DNA from: CBDFKV01 sp965249035
GTDB lineage: Bacteria; Pseudomonadota; Gammaproteobacteria; Arenicellales; Poriferihabitantaceae
Length of the DNA: 64,000 nt
Assembly (NCBI GenBank): GCA_965249035.1
Contig: CBDFKV010000006.1
Coordinates: forward strand, 496,001 to 560,000
Reading direction: 5' to 3'
The notes beneath the pieces were generated by a model. The model saw nothing but the letters and a program-made list of their open reading frames with translations. It had not been told where the DNA came from and searched no databases. Position numbers and translations under genes: made by a program. Shown here in pieces: positions 34,193 to 43,540 of this stretch (positions are counted from its first letter, which is position 1; each line of letters begins with the position of its first letter).

Positions 34193-35805
34193 TACGATTT
34201 CCCTCCGTTTCTTTTATTGGCCGCCACCAAGCGGCCAAAGCCATGCAGCAAAACCCCACCTAAAGTACCAAGCACCACCAACCAACCCAGTCTATCAAGC
34301 CAGGGATATCTGCTCTGTCCGGGTAAATAGACCCCAGGAATATTGGCCATTCGGCCTCCCTTGCTATGACAATCGCTACAACCTAGCGCAGCGTCAGCCG
34401 GCGCAACCATGTGGGTAACGGGCCAATAGAATTCAGTTTCAACAAAGCCAAATTCACCACTATATTCCATACCTCGCTCTTTCAGGCCGGCGGCCAAGGC
34501 GGTATTCCAATCAAAGCTCTTCCAATAGGCATCGCTATCCTTACCAAATAAATGCGGCACCCCAAAGATTTTATTTTTGCTGTCATAAGGTTGGCGGCCG
34601 CGCATCACTTTGAATGGCCAGATGCGCGATTTTTCATCGTCGTAACTCCCTTGGATACGATTGATCGGCACGACACCACTGTCATCAATCTGATCTTCCA
34701 GCAAGGAGTACTGAATATCGCCGTTAAACCAGTAATACTCAGGCTGCACATCAGCTTCCCAGATAAAATCGCCCTTCTTGAAGTTGTAAGTATCATAGCC
34801 CTGCTCGTCCTTAATGACCAAAGGCTTACCCTCGGGCGTCTTCTTGCCTGCCGTTGACCAATCCCACCACATCTTCGTTTTACGACCACCACGGGCAAAT
34901 TCAGGAATGTGACAGGTCACACAAGCGAGTTTGTTGGTGTGCTCATTCAGCTTTTCATCGGCCTCGGGCGGATGAGGAACAGTGCCGTGGCATGATTCAC
35001 AACTGGCACGACTTTGATCTTCCTGGCCTGGAATTACAATGCCACGATCGTCCGATGCTTTAGTCACGTATCGGCTACCAGCGACCTCATGACTGCCAGT
35101 GGTGTGGCATGTCTGGCAGGTAAAATTCAAGCCGTTTACATCCATATGCACATCCAACTCCTTGGAAGGATTGTGCATCGAAGAGTCTAAATGGCCGTGT
35201 TTCACACCATCACCACCGCCGCCATAAAAATGGCAAGCACCACAATTGGATCGACCCGGCTGCGCTACGCTTTGTGCAACTTTGGTTAAATCGGGCGGCT
35301 GTCGTATTTTACCTTTTTTAGGTGGCCACTTTTTTGGCTCATAGTTGGGATGCCCAGCTCCTACAGGAAATTTTTTATAGGTACCTGTGCTCTCATGGCA
35401 CACCAAACAATCAACATTTTCTTCAGAGCTAAGATCAAACGATGCATCTTTCCAACCATAGCCTATATGGCAAGACGTACAACGTGCCCAGTTAGTTGCA
35501 GTTGCCACACAAAAGTTATTGATTACATTTTTCTTACCCAGCACCTGGCCAGTCAACTCGTTCTCAAATGACCAAGTCCAGTGGCTGGTTTTGTGTAGTT
35601 GTTTGGCCGCTTCGGTATGGCAACTCAGGCAGGCTTTGGTCACCTCTGGCCCGTTGGCAAAATCCTTTTGCAGCGCTTCAAACAGGCTATGGTCGGCGGT
35701 ACTTGATGGGGCTGGATTCGCCGCTCTTTCAATCTTTGCTTGGCCGGGTAGCGCAACGGTCAACAAGAGAAAAGAGAGGACAAAAACTCTAGTTATCGTA
35801 TTCAT
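34192..35805 (-). CDS. Octaheme c-type cytochrome, tetrathionate reductase (Otr) family
   Basis: Periplasmic multiheme enzyme of 537 residues. It has a Sec signal peptide (ending near GQAKI), eight CxxCH motifs (CLSCH, CTSCH, CLVCH, CGACH, CQTCH, CESCH, CVTCH, CSDCH) and a C-terminal membrane anchor at about residues 505-527. The order and spacing match octaheme tetrathionate reductases, which can also reduce nitrite and hydroxylamine in vitro. The anchor and the adjacent cytochrome b561 imply exchange with the quinone pool. In a Sox organism the natural substrate may be tetrathionate. Direction of electron flow cannot be told from sequence. Confidence 0.88.
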   Translation of the reverse strand: MNTITRVFVLSFLLLTVALPGQAKIERAANPAPSSTADHSLFEALQKDFANGPEVTKACLSCHTEAAKQLHKTSHWTWSFENELTGQVLGKKNVINNFCVATATNWARCTSCHIGYGWKDASFDLSSEENVDCLVCHESTGTYKKFPVGAGHPNYEPKKWPPKKGKIRQPPDLTKVAQSVAQPGRSNCGACHFYGGGGDGVKHGHLDSSMHNPSKELDVHMDVNGLNFTCQTCHTTGSHEVAGSRYVTKASDDRGIVIPGQEDQSRASCESCHGTVPHPPEADEKLNEHTNKLACVTCHIPEFARGGRKTKMWWDWSTAGKKTPEGKPLVIKDEQGYDTYNFKKGDFIWEADVQPEYYWFNGDIQYSLLEDQIDDSGVVPINRIQGSYDDEKSRIWPFKVMRGRQPYDSKNKIFGVPHLFGKDSDAYWKSFDWNTALAAGLKERGMEYSGEFGFVETEFYWPVTHMVAPADAALGCSDCHSKGGRMANIPGVYLPGQSRYPWLDRLGWLVVLGTLGGVLLHGFGRLVAANKRNGGKS

Positions 35806-36059
35806 GTCACCCGCAATACCGCTAAAGGTTTTATTATACGTCGAAGCCTCTTAAATCAGTCGTTCGACGACGATTTGATTACCTTTATTTGACCTAAATA
35901 TGACCTCGATCACACAATGAATCACCCCGGGTTTATCGGAAACCGATTGACTTGAACTAGGCTGACATTGGTTGACTTTCATGGACAAATTTTACCTAAA
36001 GCCCGCAATGAAATTAGCTGCGTGTTGAACTGCATGAAAGAAATAGGGTCACATGTTTT
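35806..36059. other. Divergent promoter region, octaheme cytochrome / DUF3179 gene
   Basis: A 254-bp gap between divergent genes. It holds a CRP/FNR-superfamily-like site, listed separately. No terminator or other element was recognised. Confidence 0.35.
35899..35914. promoter_or_regulatory. CRP/FNR-like site upstream of the octaheme cytochrome
   Basis: On the minus strand TGTGA-TCGAGG-TCATA matches the CRP consensus TGTGA-N6-TCACA at nine of ten positions. It lies 94-109 bp before the cytochrome start. Regulation of a respiratory multiheme enzyme by this family is plausible, but a single site is weak evidence. Confidence 0.4.
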
Positions 36060-37169
36060 ATGAAAACAAACATACTATTTTTCGCGCTGGTAGTGAGTAT
36101 CACTTTTGTCAGCACAGGCGTTCTGGCTAACCCTTTGCTTAAAGCCAAATGGCCGACTACTAATTTCGACCAATCCACCATCGAGCTATCCGAGGTGATG
36201 TCTGGAGGGCCACCGAAAGATGGGATTCCAGCAATTGATACACCGCTGTTTGATAACGTACAGCAAGCCGAAAAGTGGCTAGACCTTCGTGAACCGGTTA
36301 TCCGGGTCGAACATGCTGGCGAGGCACGCGCCTACCCACTGCAGCTATTGATCTACCATGAAATTGTAAACGACCAAATTGAAGACTTACCCATCAGCGT
36401 AACCTTTTGTCCGCTGTGCAATTCGTCGGTGGTGTTTGATCGGCGCCTGGATGGTCGGATACTTGATTTCGGTACCACCGGCATGCTGCGCATGAGTGAT
36501 ATGGTGATGTATGACCGTCAAACTGAAAGCTGGTGGCAACAAATTATCGGCGAAGGTATTGTGGGCGAGTATGCGGGCATCCGCTTGACGCAAGTTCCTT
36601 CAAGTATCGTTAGTTTTGCGGATTTCGCCAAAGCGCACCCAAATGGCAAGGTGGTTAACCGGGAAACCGGTCACAGCCGCCCTTACGGCAATAATCCCTA
36701 TCGAGGATACGATGCCATAGATCAGACACCTTTTCTATTTCGGGATGAACTCGACCCACGCTTACCGCCCATGGAGCGCGTGATGCACATTGAAGTGGCT
36801 AACGGTGCGAAGCTTTATCCGTTTTCCACATTAAAAGACCAAGGGGTTGTAAATGATACGATCAGCGATACACCGATCGTTTTGTTCAGCCGCGCCGGAC
36901 TGCTTTCTGTGCTAGATGCCAGTACAATCAATCAATCGCGTGAAATCCAGGCAGTGACAGCGTATGCGCGTAAATTGGGCGATCAAATACTGGATTTTGA
37001 AATCAAGGAGAGTGCGATCATTGACCAGCAAACTGGTTCACATTGGAATAATCTGGGCAAAGCGACATCCGGCGACCTCGAAGGTCAAGCACTCGAACAA
37101 GTTCACGGCGGAATCCATTTTGCCTTCGCCTGGCTCGCGTTTAATCCTGAAGTAGAGATTTACCAATAG
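36060..37169 (+). CDS. DUF3179 domain-containing exported protein
   Basis: The 369-residue protein has a Sec signal peptide (MKTNILFFALVVSITFVSTGVLA) and a DUF3179 domain over most of its length. The CPLCNSS motif at about residue 120, followed by VVFDRRLDGRILDFGTTGML, is the family signature. The biochemical role of DUF3179 is not established. The paired cysteines suggest metal or redox function. It is divergent from the octaheme cytochrome gene and could share its regulation. Confidence 0.85.
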   Translation: MKTNILFFALVVSITFVSTGVLANPLLKAKWPTTNFDQSTIELSEVMSGGPPKDGIPAIDTPLFDNVQQAEKWLDLREPVIRVEHAGEARAYPLQLLIYHEIVNDQIEDLPISVTFCPLCNSSVVFDRRLDGRILDFGTTGMLRMSDMVMYDRQTESWWQQIIGEGIVGEYAGIRLTQVPSSIVSFADFAKAHPNGKVVNRETGHSRPYGNNPYRGYDAIDQTPFLFRDELDPRLPPMERVMHIEVANGAKLYPFSTLKDQGVVNDTISDTPIVLFSRAGLLSVLDASTINQSREIQAVTAYARKLGDQILDFEIKESAIIDQQTGSHWNNLGKATSGDLEGQALEQVHGGIHFAFAWLAFNPEVEIYQ

Positions 37170-37190
37170 ACCGAAAGTCCTGGCCCTAGC

Positions 37191-38417
37191 TCAGACTTTA
37201 CTAACGATAACCTGGCGAATACGTCGTTGAGACGCTTTCTGGATGGTGATATCGAGACCATCCAAGGAAAATTTCTCCTTAATGCTCGGGATGCGTTCGA
37301 CATGATTCAATATCCAGCGACTAACCGTATCAGTCGATTTGCCCGGAAGCAGGATATCAAAATAATGTTCAATCACGCGCAACTCGGTTGCACCATCTAC
37401 CGCAATTTTATGCTTTGATAGCTCCTTAAACTCGCTGGGAGGCTCATCACTTTCGTCGTAGATTTCGCCGACCAATTCTTCCATCAAATCTTCAAGCGTC
37501 ACCACCCCGACCATTAAACCATGGTCATCAACCACAATCGCCATATGCCGATTGCGTCGCCTCAGCGTGGTAAAAAGCTCTTCAATGGGTTGATTTAGAG
37601 GACAAAACAACGGCTCATGAGCAATATCTTTAGCCTTTATGTTCAGTTTCCCTCGGAGCACCGCGTCGATCATATCGCGCAAATAGAGCACATGAAATAT
37701 TTCATTGGGATCTTTCCCGTGCAAAGGCAGACGGGAAAAAGGTTTACCGATAATCTTTGTCGCAATATCCTTTATTTTGCTACGCCCATCCAGAGCAAAA
37801 ACCTGTCGCCTCGGGGTCATAACATCCTCTACCTTAAGGTCGGTAAAATCAAATACACGCTCAATAAACCGGCGTTCATGAGATTCGATGGTTCCCTCTC
37901 GTTCCCCGTGCTCAACCAGGCTAACCAGTTCCAGTTCGGTCACGGTTGGATCTTCATCGCCCCCTACATTTTTGCCTAGCCATGTGGTCAGCTGACCGAA
38001 TAGCCATACAAACGGAAAAAGCAGGCGCATGAACAACAACATCAACGGCGAGATAAACAGAGAGATGCGCTCGGAATAGCGTGTCGCTAGGCTTTTAGGG
38101 GTGATTTCACCAAACACCAAGATCAAAAAAGTCAGCACTCCCACCGCGATGCTAGGGCCTATTTTCCCAAATCGCTCAGTGGCGATCACCGTCGCGAGTG
38201 CAGAGGCTGCAATATTGACCACATTGTTTCCAATCAGAATAGTGATCAGCATCCTGGATGGGTCGCGTTTAAGTTCCAGCAGTGCTTTTGCACCGCGGCG
38301 GCCTTCCTTCACTAAGCCCTCGGCACGCGCCATAGAAAGCGTTACCAGTGCGGTTTCTGACCCGGAAAATATCCCTGAAAGGATGAGTAGGACAATTAGA
38401 ATGAGTACGTCGTTCAC
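37191..38417 (-). CDS. CNNM/HlyC-CorC family membrane protein with CBS pair
   Basis: Inner-membrane protein of 408 residues. An N-terminal DUF21/CNNM domain has about four hydrophobic segments (LILIVLLILSGIFSGSETAL with the SGSE motif). A CBS-domain pair follows at about residues 200-330 (VEDVMTPRRQVFAL, MVGVVTLEDLMEELVGEI), then a CorC_HlyC domain to the end. Relatives are linked to magnesium or cobalt efflux. It is convergent with the DUF3179 gene, with 21 bp between. Confidence 0.9.
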   Translation of the reverse strand: MNDVLILIVLLILSGIFSGSETALVTLSMARAEGLVKEGRRGAKALLELKRDPSRMLITILIGNNVVNIAASALATVIATERFGKIGPSIAVGVLTFLILVFGEITPKSLATRYSERISLFISPLMLLFMRLLFPFVWLFGQLTTWLGKNVGGDEDPTVTELELVSLVEHGEREGTIESHERRFIERVFDFTDLKVEDVMTPRRQVFALDGRSKIKDIATKIIGKPFSRLPLHGKDPNEIFHVLYLRDMIDAVLRGKLNIKAKDIAHEPLFCPLNQPIEELFTTLRRRNRHMAIVVDDHGLMVGVVTLEDLMEELVGEIYDESDEPPSEFKELSKHKIAVDGATELRVIEHYFDILLPGKSTDTVSRWILNHVERIPSIKEKFSLDGLDITIQKASQRRIRQVIVSKV

Positions 38418-38650
38418 GGGCGGTATTATAAAGCGTGTGCAGCCCGAGTGGCATGGCCTATATCACTATTATTATGCGGTTTTGGCTTTATTTCCCACCC
38501 CATACTGCATTTAAGCGACTGTGATTTTCAGATTGTTGAGGCTAACTCCATTTAGCTCGACCAGTTACATTAAACCTAGGTGTTTAAATTATCGCCACAA
38601 GCAACGGTATGTAGCGACTGATCAGGCTGTTGCTTAGTTGGGATTGGTTG

Positions 38651-39919
38651 CTACCTCCAATCTACCCTTTGAGTTTCGTCGCCCAAACTTAACTGGCTTT
38701 GTGCTGGCTCTGATTGAGCAATGACGACACCACGCCGGACTACGTAGAGCCGTGTCGACCTTAAGCGTATGGCCTCTATCGGGTCTTTGGCTTGCAGAAT
38801 AACGAAATCAGCATGGCAGCCAACCTCCAAGCCGTAGCCACTCAGGCCCATTACCTTTGCGCCATTGTCGGTGACCGCAGCGAATGTTTGGCGCATCTGA
38901 TCAACGCCTGTCATTTGGCCAACGTGTAAGCCCATGTGTGCGACTTCCAGCATGTCGTGGCTGCCGAGGCTATACCAAGGATCCATCACACAATCATGGC
39001 CAAAGGCAACGTTAATATTCTGCTCCATGAGCTCTTTAACTCGCGTCATCCCGCGGCGCTTGGGGTAGCTATCGTGACGGCCTTGTAGGGTGATATTTAT
39101 CAGTGGATTAGCAACTACGTGCAGCTCTGCTTCTCGCATCAGCGGCATTAGCTTGCTGACGTAATAATTATCCATCGAATGCATCGAAGTCAAATGAGAA
39201 CCGGTCACCCTGCCCTGCAAACCCATCCGCTGGGTTTCATAAGCCAATGACTCCACGTGCCGCGACAGCGGATCATCCGATTCGTCGCAATGCATGTCCA
39301 CCATCAAGCCTTGCTGCGCAGCAATGTCGCACAGCTGCCGGATTGACTCCGCGCCGTCACTCATGCTGCGCTCAAAATGGGGAATCCCACCCACCACGTC
39401 TACGCCTTTTTGCAGCGCGCGTTTTAGATTGTCCGGCGAATTGGCATAACGTAAATAACCGTCCTGTGGAAAGGCGACCAACTGAATATCAATCCAGGGT
39501 TTCATGGCTTCGCGCACTTCAAGCAAGGCTTCAACTGCCAGCAACCGATCATCACAAATATCAACGTGGCTGCGAATTGCCAAGGTGCCACGCGCTATCG
39601 CCCATCGACAAATCTGGTGCGCGCGTTGTTTGATATGCTCGACCGTCAACTCCGGCTTTAATTCATTCCATAGCTGAATGCCTTCTAGCAAAGTGCCACT
39701 TTGATTGAGTCGTGGCTGACCTAAACTCAAGGTCGCATCCATGTGGAAATGCGAGTCAACAAAGGGCGGCGTTACCAGACAGCCGTTGGCATCAATGACT
39801 TGCCCGGCTTGCTCATTAATCCCCGGTTCTAACGCGACAATTTTTTGGTCGATGATGCCGATATCCACCCCGCTACGACCGTCGGCAAGATTAGCGTTTT
39901 TGATGAGTAAATCGTAGAT
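38651..39919 (-). CDS. Cytosine-deaminase-like amidohydrolase
   Basis: Metal-dependent deaminase of 422 residues. It has the FVDSHFHMDATLSLG metal motif, a VDMHCDESDDP segment and AFGHDCVMDPWYSLG, all typical of bacterial cytosine deaminase and isoguanine deaminase relatives. The first ATG/GTG/TTG in frame (GTG at 39868) would remove the family N-terminus IYDLLIKNANLADGRSG. These 17 codons are open and begin with ATC at 39919, which has GAGG 8 nt upstream. I therefore extend the gene to the ATC. It follows two ABC permease genes, so it probably deaminates an imported base. Confidence 0.83.
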   Translation of the reverse strand: MYDLLIKNANLADGRSGVDIGIIDQKIVALEPGINEQAGQVIDANGCLVTPPFVDSHFHMDATLSLGQPRLNQSGTLLEGIQLWNELKPELTVEHIKQRAHQICRWAIARGTLAIRSHVDICDDRLLAVEALLEVREAMKPWIDIQLVAFPQDGYLRYANSPDNLKRALQKGVDVVGGIPHFERSMSDGAESIRQLCDIAAQQGLMVDMHCDESDDPLSRHVESLAYETQRMGLQGRVTGSHLTSMHSMDNYYVSKLMPLMREAELHVVANPLINITLQGRHDSYPKRRGMTRVKELMEQNINVAFGHDCVMDPWYSLGSHDMLEVAHMGLHVGQMTGVDQMRQTFAAVTDNGAKVMGLSGYGLEVGCHADFVILQAKDPIEAIRLRSTRLYVVRRGVVIAQSEPAQSQLSLGDETQRVDWR

Positions 39920-39936
39920 AGCGGGATCCTCGTAGT

Positions 39937-40884
39937 CTAAATTCGGTCTCCACGACGAAACGGCGCTAGCAACGCTTTCGGGTAGGTTGCCCGCCGCGCC
40001 ATCACCATCATCGCCACGATGCTCAACAAATACGGCATCATCGAGAACAATTGATACGGAATAAATGCCGCTCCAATCAACTGCGCGCGCAGCTGCAGTG
40101 CCTCAAACAGGGCAAATAGAATGGCTCCAAAAAAAGCTTTGCCGGGTGACCAAGAAGCGAATATTACCAGCGCAACGGCGATCCAGCCACGGCCATTAAC
40201 CATGCCAAAATAAAAGGCATCGAAGGCAGCCATGGTCAAGTACGCCCCGCCGATGGCCATCAGCGCACTGCCGACCATGACTGCGCCGGTGCGCACCAAT
40301 AATACGTCAATACCCTGCGCTTCATTAGCGACTGGGTTCTCCCCGGCCATTCTGACCGCTAGGCCTATCGGCATTTGATACAGCACATAAATGGTCGCTG
40401 GCACCAATAAGTAAGCTAGATAAGTCATCGGGGTTTGATTAAAGAAGGCTGGACCAAAGATCGGGATCGTGGACAGGTACGGAATCGCGTAATTAGTAAA
40501 GGCTTCGATTTTTGGTGGTGTGGTACTGGCCGGGATCAACATCGTATACACATAATAGCTGAGCGATGAGGCCAATAAGGTGATGCCGATACCGCTGACA
40601 TGCTGTGACAAGCCCAAATAGACCGTAAAAATACTGTGCAGCAAGCCAAATATCATCCCCACAATGGCCGCAAAGAGCACCCCACCCCAAAGGTCTCCGC
40701 CTTGATAAACCCACATCCAGCCCGCCATCGCACCGATGGTCATAATGCCTTCAATGCCGAGATTTAATACGCCCGCCCTTTCGCAGATCAACTCGCCCAA
40801 TGTCGCAAAAATAAGCGGGCTGGCAATGCGCACAACCGCCGCCCAAAAGCCGGTGGTGAGAAATAAATCCAGCAACTCAAACAT
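39937..40884 (-). CDS. Nucleoside-type ABC transporter permease (YufQ/NupQ-like)
   Basis: Inner-membrane permease of 315 residues with eight to ten hydrophobic segments and the BPD_transp_2 signature region (GELICERAGVLNLGIEGIMTIGAM). It belongs to the BMP-associated purine/pyrimidine nucleoside uptake systems. It overlaps the other permease gene by a few bases. The downstream amidohydrolase begins 17 bp after its stop. Confidence 0.92.
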   Translation of the reverse strand: MFELLDLFLTTGFWAAVVRIASPLIFATLGELICERAGVLNLGIEGIMTIGAMAGWMWVYQGGDLWGGVLFAAIVGMIFGLLHSIFTVYLGLSQHVSGIGITLLASSLSYYVYTMLIPASTTPPKIEAFTNYAIPYLSTIPIFGPAFFNQTPMTYLAYLLVPATIYVLYQMPIGLAVRMAGENPVANEAQGIDVLLVRTGAVMVGSALMAIGGAYLTMAAFDAFYFGMVNGRGWIAVALVIFASWSPGKAFFGAILFALFEALQLRAQLIGAAFIPYQLFSMMPYLLSIVAMMVMARRATYPKALLAPFRRGDRI

Positions 40885-41941
40885 AGTTACGCTCCCGCCA
40901 GATAATGCGATACCGGGTCAGCATGGTGCTGACTAGAATGGCTAATAGAGACACTGACACCAGCACGTCGGCGATGTAATTGGGTATATCCACCGCGCGA
41001 CTCATGGCATCAGCACCCACATAAATCCCCGCCAGAAAGATTGCTGAGAAAATCACCCCAATCGGGCGCAACTGCGCCAGCATCGCCACCGCGATACCGG
41101 TATAGCCATAGCCTGGGGAGATGTCCAAGGTCAAATAACCCTTGAGGCCCGCAACCTCACTGACCCCTGCCATCCCCGCTAAGCCACCGCTCATTAAGGC
41201 GACCAACAATACGGACTTATTGATCGATATCCCAAAAAATGCTGCCGCTTTTGGGTTGTAACCCACCGCGCGAATCTCATAGCCCCAAACGGTAAATCGC
41301 AGTAAAAACCACAACGCTACTGCCATCACCACCGCAACAATAAAGCCCAAGTGCAATCGGCTTTTGCTCACCAAAACTGGCAGTATCCCCTGATCAATGA
41401 TCGGTGCGGCTTGTGGCCAGCCCATCGCCATTGGGTCTTTCATCGGGCCTTCAAGCAGATAATTAACGAAAAGCAGCACCACGAAATTAAGCAGCAAAGT
41501 GGTCACCACTTCATCGACTTTAAGATGCGTTTTGAGAAACACCGGCAACAGCAACATAAAACATCCCGCCAGCGCCCCTCCTATAAATAGCAGCGGGATC
41601 AACAGCGGGGCGGGCAAGGAAATTAAGCCTGTACCCAACAAGGTCGCCATCAAAGCACCACAATAAAGCTGGCCTTCAGCGCCGATATTCCAGAACTTGG
41701 CACGAAACGCAACCGCCGCCGCCAAGCCGGTAAAGATTAATGGGATCGCTCGAGTGAGGCTTTCGGTAATCGCAAATTTAGAGCCCAAGGCGCCATTGAT
41801 TAACGCCCAATAGGCAATCAAAGGTGACTCGCCCGCCCAGATAATCAGCAATGCGCAGCATGAAAAAGCCGCCGCCATTGCAATCACAGGCGAGATGGCA
41901 GTAAACCACTTGGGGCTTGCGTCTCTCAGCTCAAGGCGCAT
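40877..41941 (-). CDS. Nucleoside-type ABC transporter permease (YufP/NupP-like)
   Basis: Second permease of the same importer, 354 residues from the ATG at 41941; an upstream in-frame start lies within the ATPase gene. The ALINGALGSKFAITESLTRAIPLIFTGLAAAVAFRAKFWNIGAEGQ region is the typical signature. It overlaps the ATPase gene by 11 bp, indicating tight coupling. Confidence 0.92.
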   Translation of the reverse strand: MRLELRDASPKWFTAISPVIAMAAAFSCCALLIIWAGESPLIAYWALINGALGSKFAITESLTRAIPLIFTGLAAAVAFRAKFWNIGAEGQLYCGALMATLLGTGLISLPAPLLIPLLFIGGALAGCFMLLLPVFLKTHLKVDEVVTTLLLNFVVLLFVNYLLEGPMKDPMAMGWPQAAPIIDQGILPVLVSKSRLHLGFIVAVVMAVALWFLLRFTVWGYEIRAVGYNPKAAAFFGISINKSVLLVALMSGGLAGMAGVSEVAGLKGYLTLDISPGYGYTGIAVAMLAQLRPIGVIFSAIFLAGIYVGADAMSRAVDIPNYIADVLVSVSLLAILVSTMLTRYRIIWRERNYV

Positions 41942-43478
41942 AGGACGCCCCCGCAGCACCGCTGCTACTGCCCTGCGCTTCCGCATAGGGCGTACCGCTC
42001 ATCATCAAGCCGATCAAGCCGGTAGTTACGTCATCTTTATTAAATGGCCCCTGTAGTGAGCCATGAAACATGACTGCAATTCGGTCGGCGATATCAAACA
42101 ATTCGTCCAAATCTTCGGAGATCAACAAGATGCCTGCGCCTTGTTCTTTCGCTTGTATCAGCTGGCTTTGCACATAGGAGATGGCACCTTCATCCAAGCC
42201 ACGAATGGGTTGGTTGGCGATGATAAATCTGGGTTGGTTCGACAAATTCCGAGCTAGAATCAGTTTCTGAATATTACCGCCAGACAGTAGAGAAGTCTGT
42301 GCTTCAGGGCCTTCGCAACGAACATCGAATTGTTCAATTAAGCGCTCAGTTTCAGCCAATGCTTTATCGTGATTAATCAGCACGCCGCCCTTGGCCTTAT
42401 CCCGCAAACGCTCACCGATCATATTTTCCCACACCCGCATTTCACCGATGACACCATCTTGGCCGCGATCCTCAGGAATCCGCGCAACACCGGCTTTAAT
42501 CAATGCCTTAGCATCGGATTTTTTAAGCACCTTGCCGTATAGATAAAACTCGCCTGCGCTTGGCCGCGACTGACCATTTAAGATGGCAGCCAGACCAGCT
42601 TGTCCATTACCTGCGACCCCCGCGATCCCCACTATTTCGTGCTGATGTATTTTGAGGTTGATGGACTGCAGCGCTACCGAGCCAGTCATAGCGGGCAGCG
42701 AGACATCGCGCAATTCAACCGCCACCTCACCCACCACCATTCGTTCTGACCTAGGTCGGGTGACTGAGCGGCCGACCATGCTTTTCGCCAGCGACGCTTT
42801 GGTTGCTTCTGCGGTAATCACTTCATCGACGATTTTGCCGTGGCGAAGCACGGCAACGCGATCGCTGATTGACAGGATTTCGTGCAACTTATGCGAAATG
42901 AATACGACTGACAAATCCTGGGCGACCATTTCTTTTAAGGTCTTAAACAGCTGCTCCGCTTCTTGCGGAGTGAGTACGGCGGTCGGTTCGTCTAAAATCA
43001 GGATACTGGCATCTCGGTATAATGCCTTAAGTATTTCGACCCGCTGCTTCTCGCCAACAGATAAGTCCGCCACCATCGCATCGGGATTAACCACCAAACC
43101 AAAGCGTTCTGCCAATGTCTTGAGCTTGGTTTTCGCAGCTTTTTTATTGCGCCACAGTTGAAATAGTGGCTCAGTACCCAGCGTAATATTATCTAAAACC
43201 GAAAGATTATCAGCCAAAGTGAAATGCTGATGAACCATGCCGATACCCGCTTTGATGGCTTCCTGCGGTGCACCGGGTTTTAGACGCTTACCATCAACTT
43301 CAATAGAGCCTTGGTCGGCAACATAGTGGCCAAACAAGATGTTCATCAAGGTGGTTTTGCCCGCGCCGTTTTCACCGAGCAAGGCCAGTACTTCGCCTTT
43401 GGCTAACGACAAAGAAATGTCATCGTTAGCCACTACCCGGCCAAAGCGTTTGCTGACATTGGATATCTGCAGTCGCAC
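41931..43478 (-). CDS. ABC transporter ATP-binding protein, tandem (nucleoside type)
   Basis: Energy-coupling subunit of 515 residues with two ABC domains, as in ribose- and nucleoside-type importers. The first has Walker A GENGAGKTT, signature LSVGEKQRVEIL and Walker B ILILDEPTAVL. The second has a degenerate Walker A (GVAGNGQAG) and a signature LSGGNIQKLILAR. An alanine/serine-rich C-terminal tail follows. Located between the substrate-binding protein and the permeases. Confidence 0.94.
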   Translation of the reverse strand: MRLQISNVSKRFGRVVANDDISLSLAKGEVLALLGENGAGKTTLMNILFGHYVADQGSIEVDGKRLKPGAPQEAIKAGIGMVHQHFTLADNLSVLDNITLGTEPLFQLWRNKKAAKTKLKTLAERFGLVVNPDAMVADLSVGEKQRVEILKALYRDASILILDEPTAVLTPQEAEQLFKTLKEMVAQDLSVVFISHKLHEILSISDRVAVLRHGKIVDEVITAEATKASLAKSMVGRSVTRPRSERMVVGEVAVELRDVSLPAMTGSVALQSINLKIHQHEIVGIAGVAGNGQAGLAAILNGQSRPSAGEFYLYGKVLKKSDAKALIKAGVARIPEDRGQDGVIGEMRVWENMIGERLRDKAKGGVLINHDKALAETERLIEQFDVRCEGPEAQTSLLSGGNIQKLILARNLSNQPRFIIANQPIRGLDEGAISYVQSQLIQAKEQGAGILLISEDLDELFDIADRIAVMFHGSLQGPFNKDDVTTGLIGLMMSGTPYAEAQGSSSGAAGASYAP

Positions 43479-43540
43479 GCTAGTTTTGCTAAAGGCTAAG
43501 CTGTCGGCGTTTCACCTGAGCTGCGTCGATTCAATCGCTG

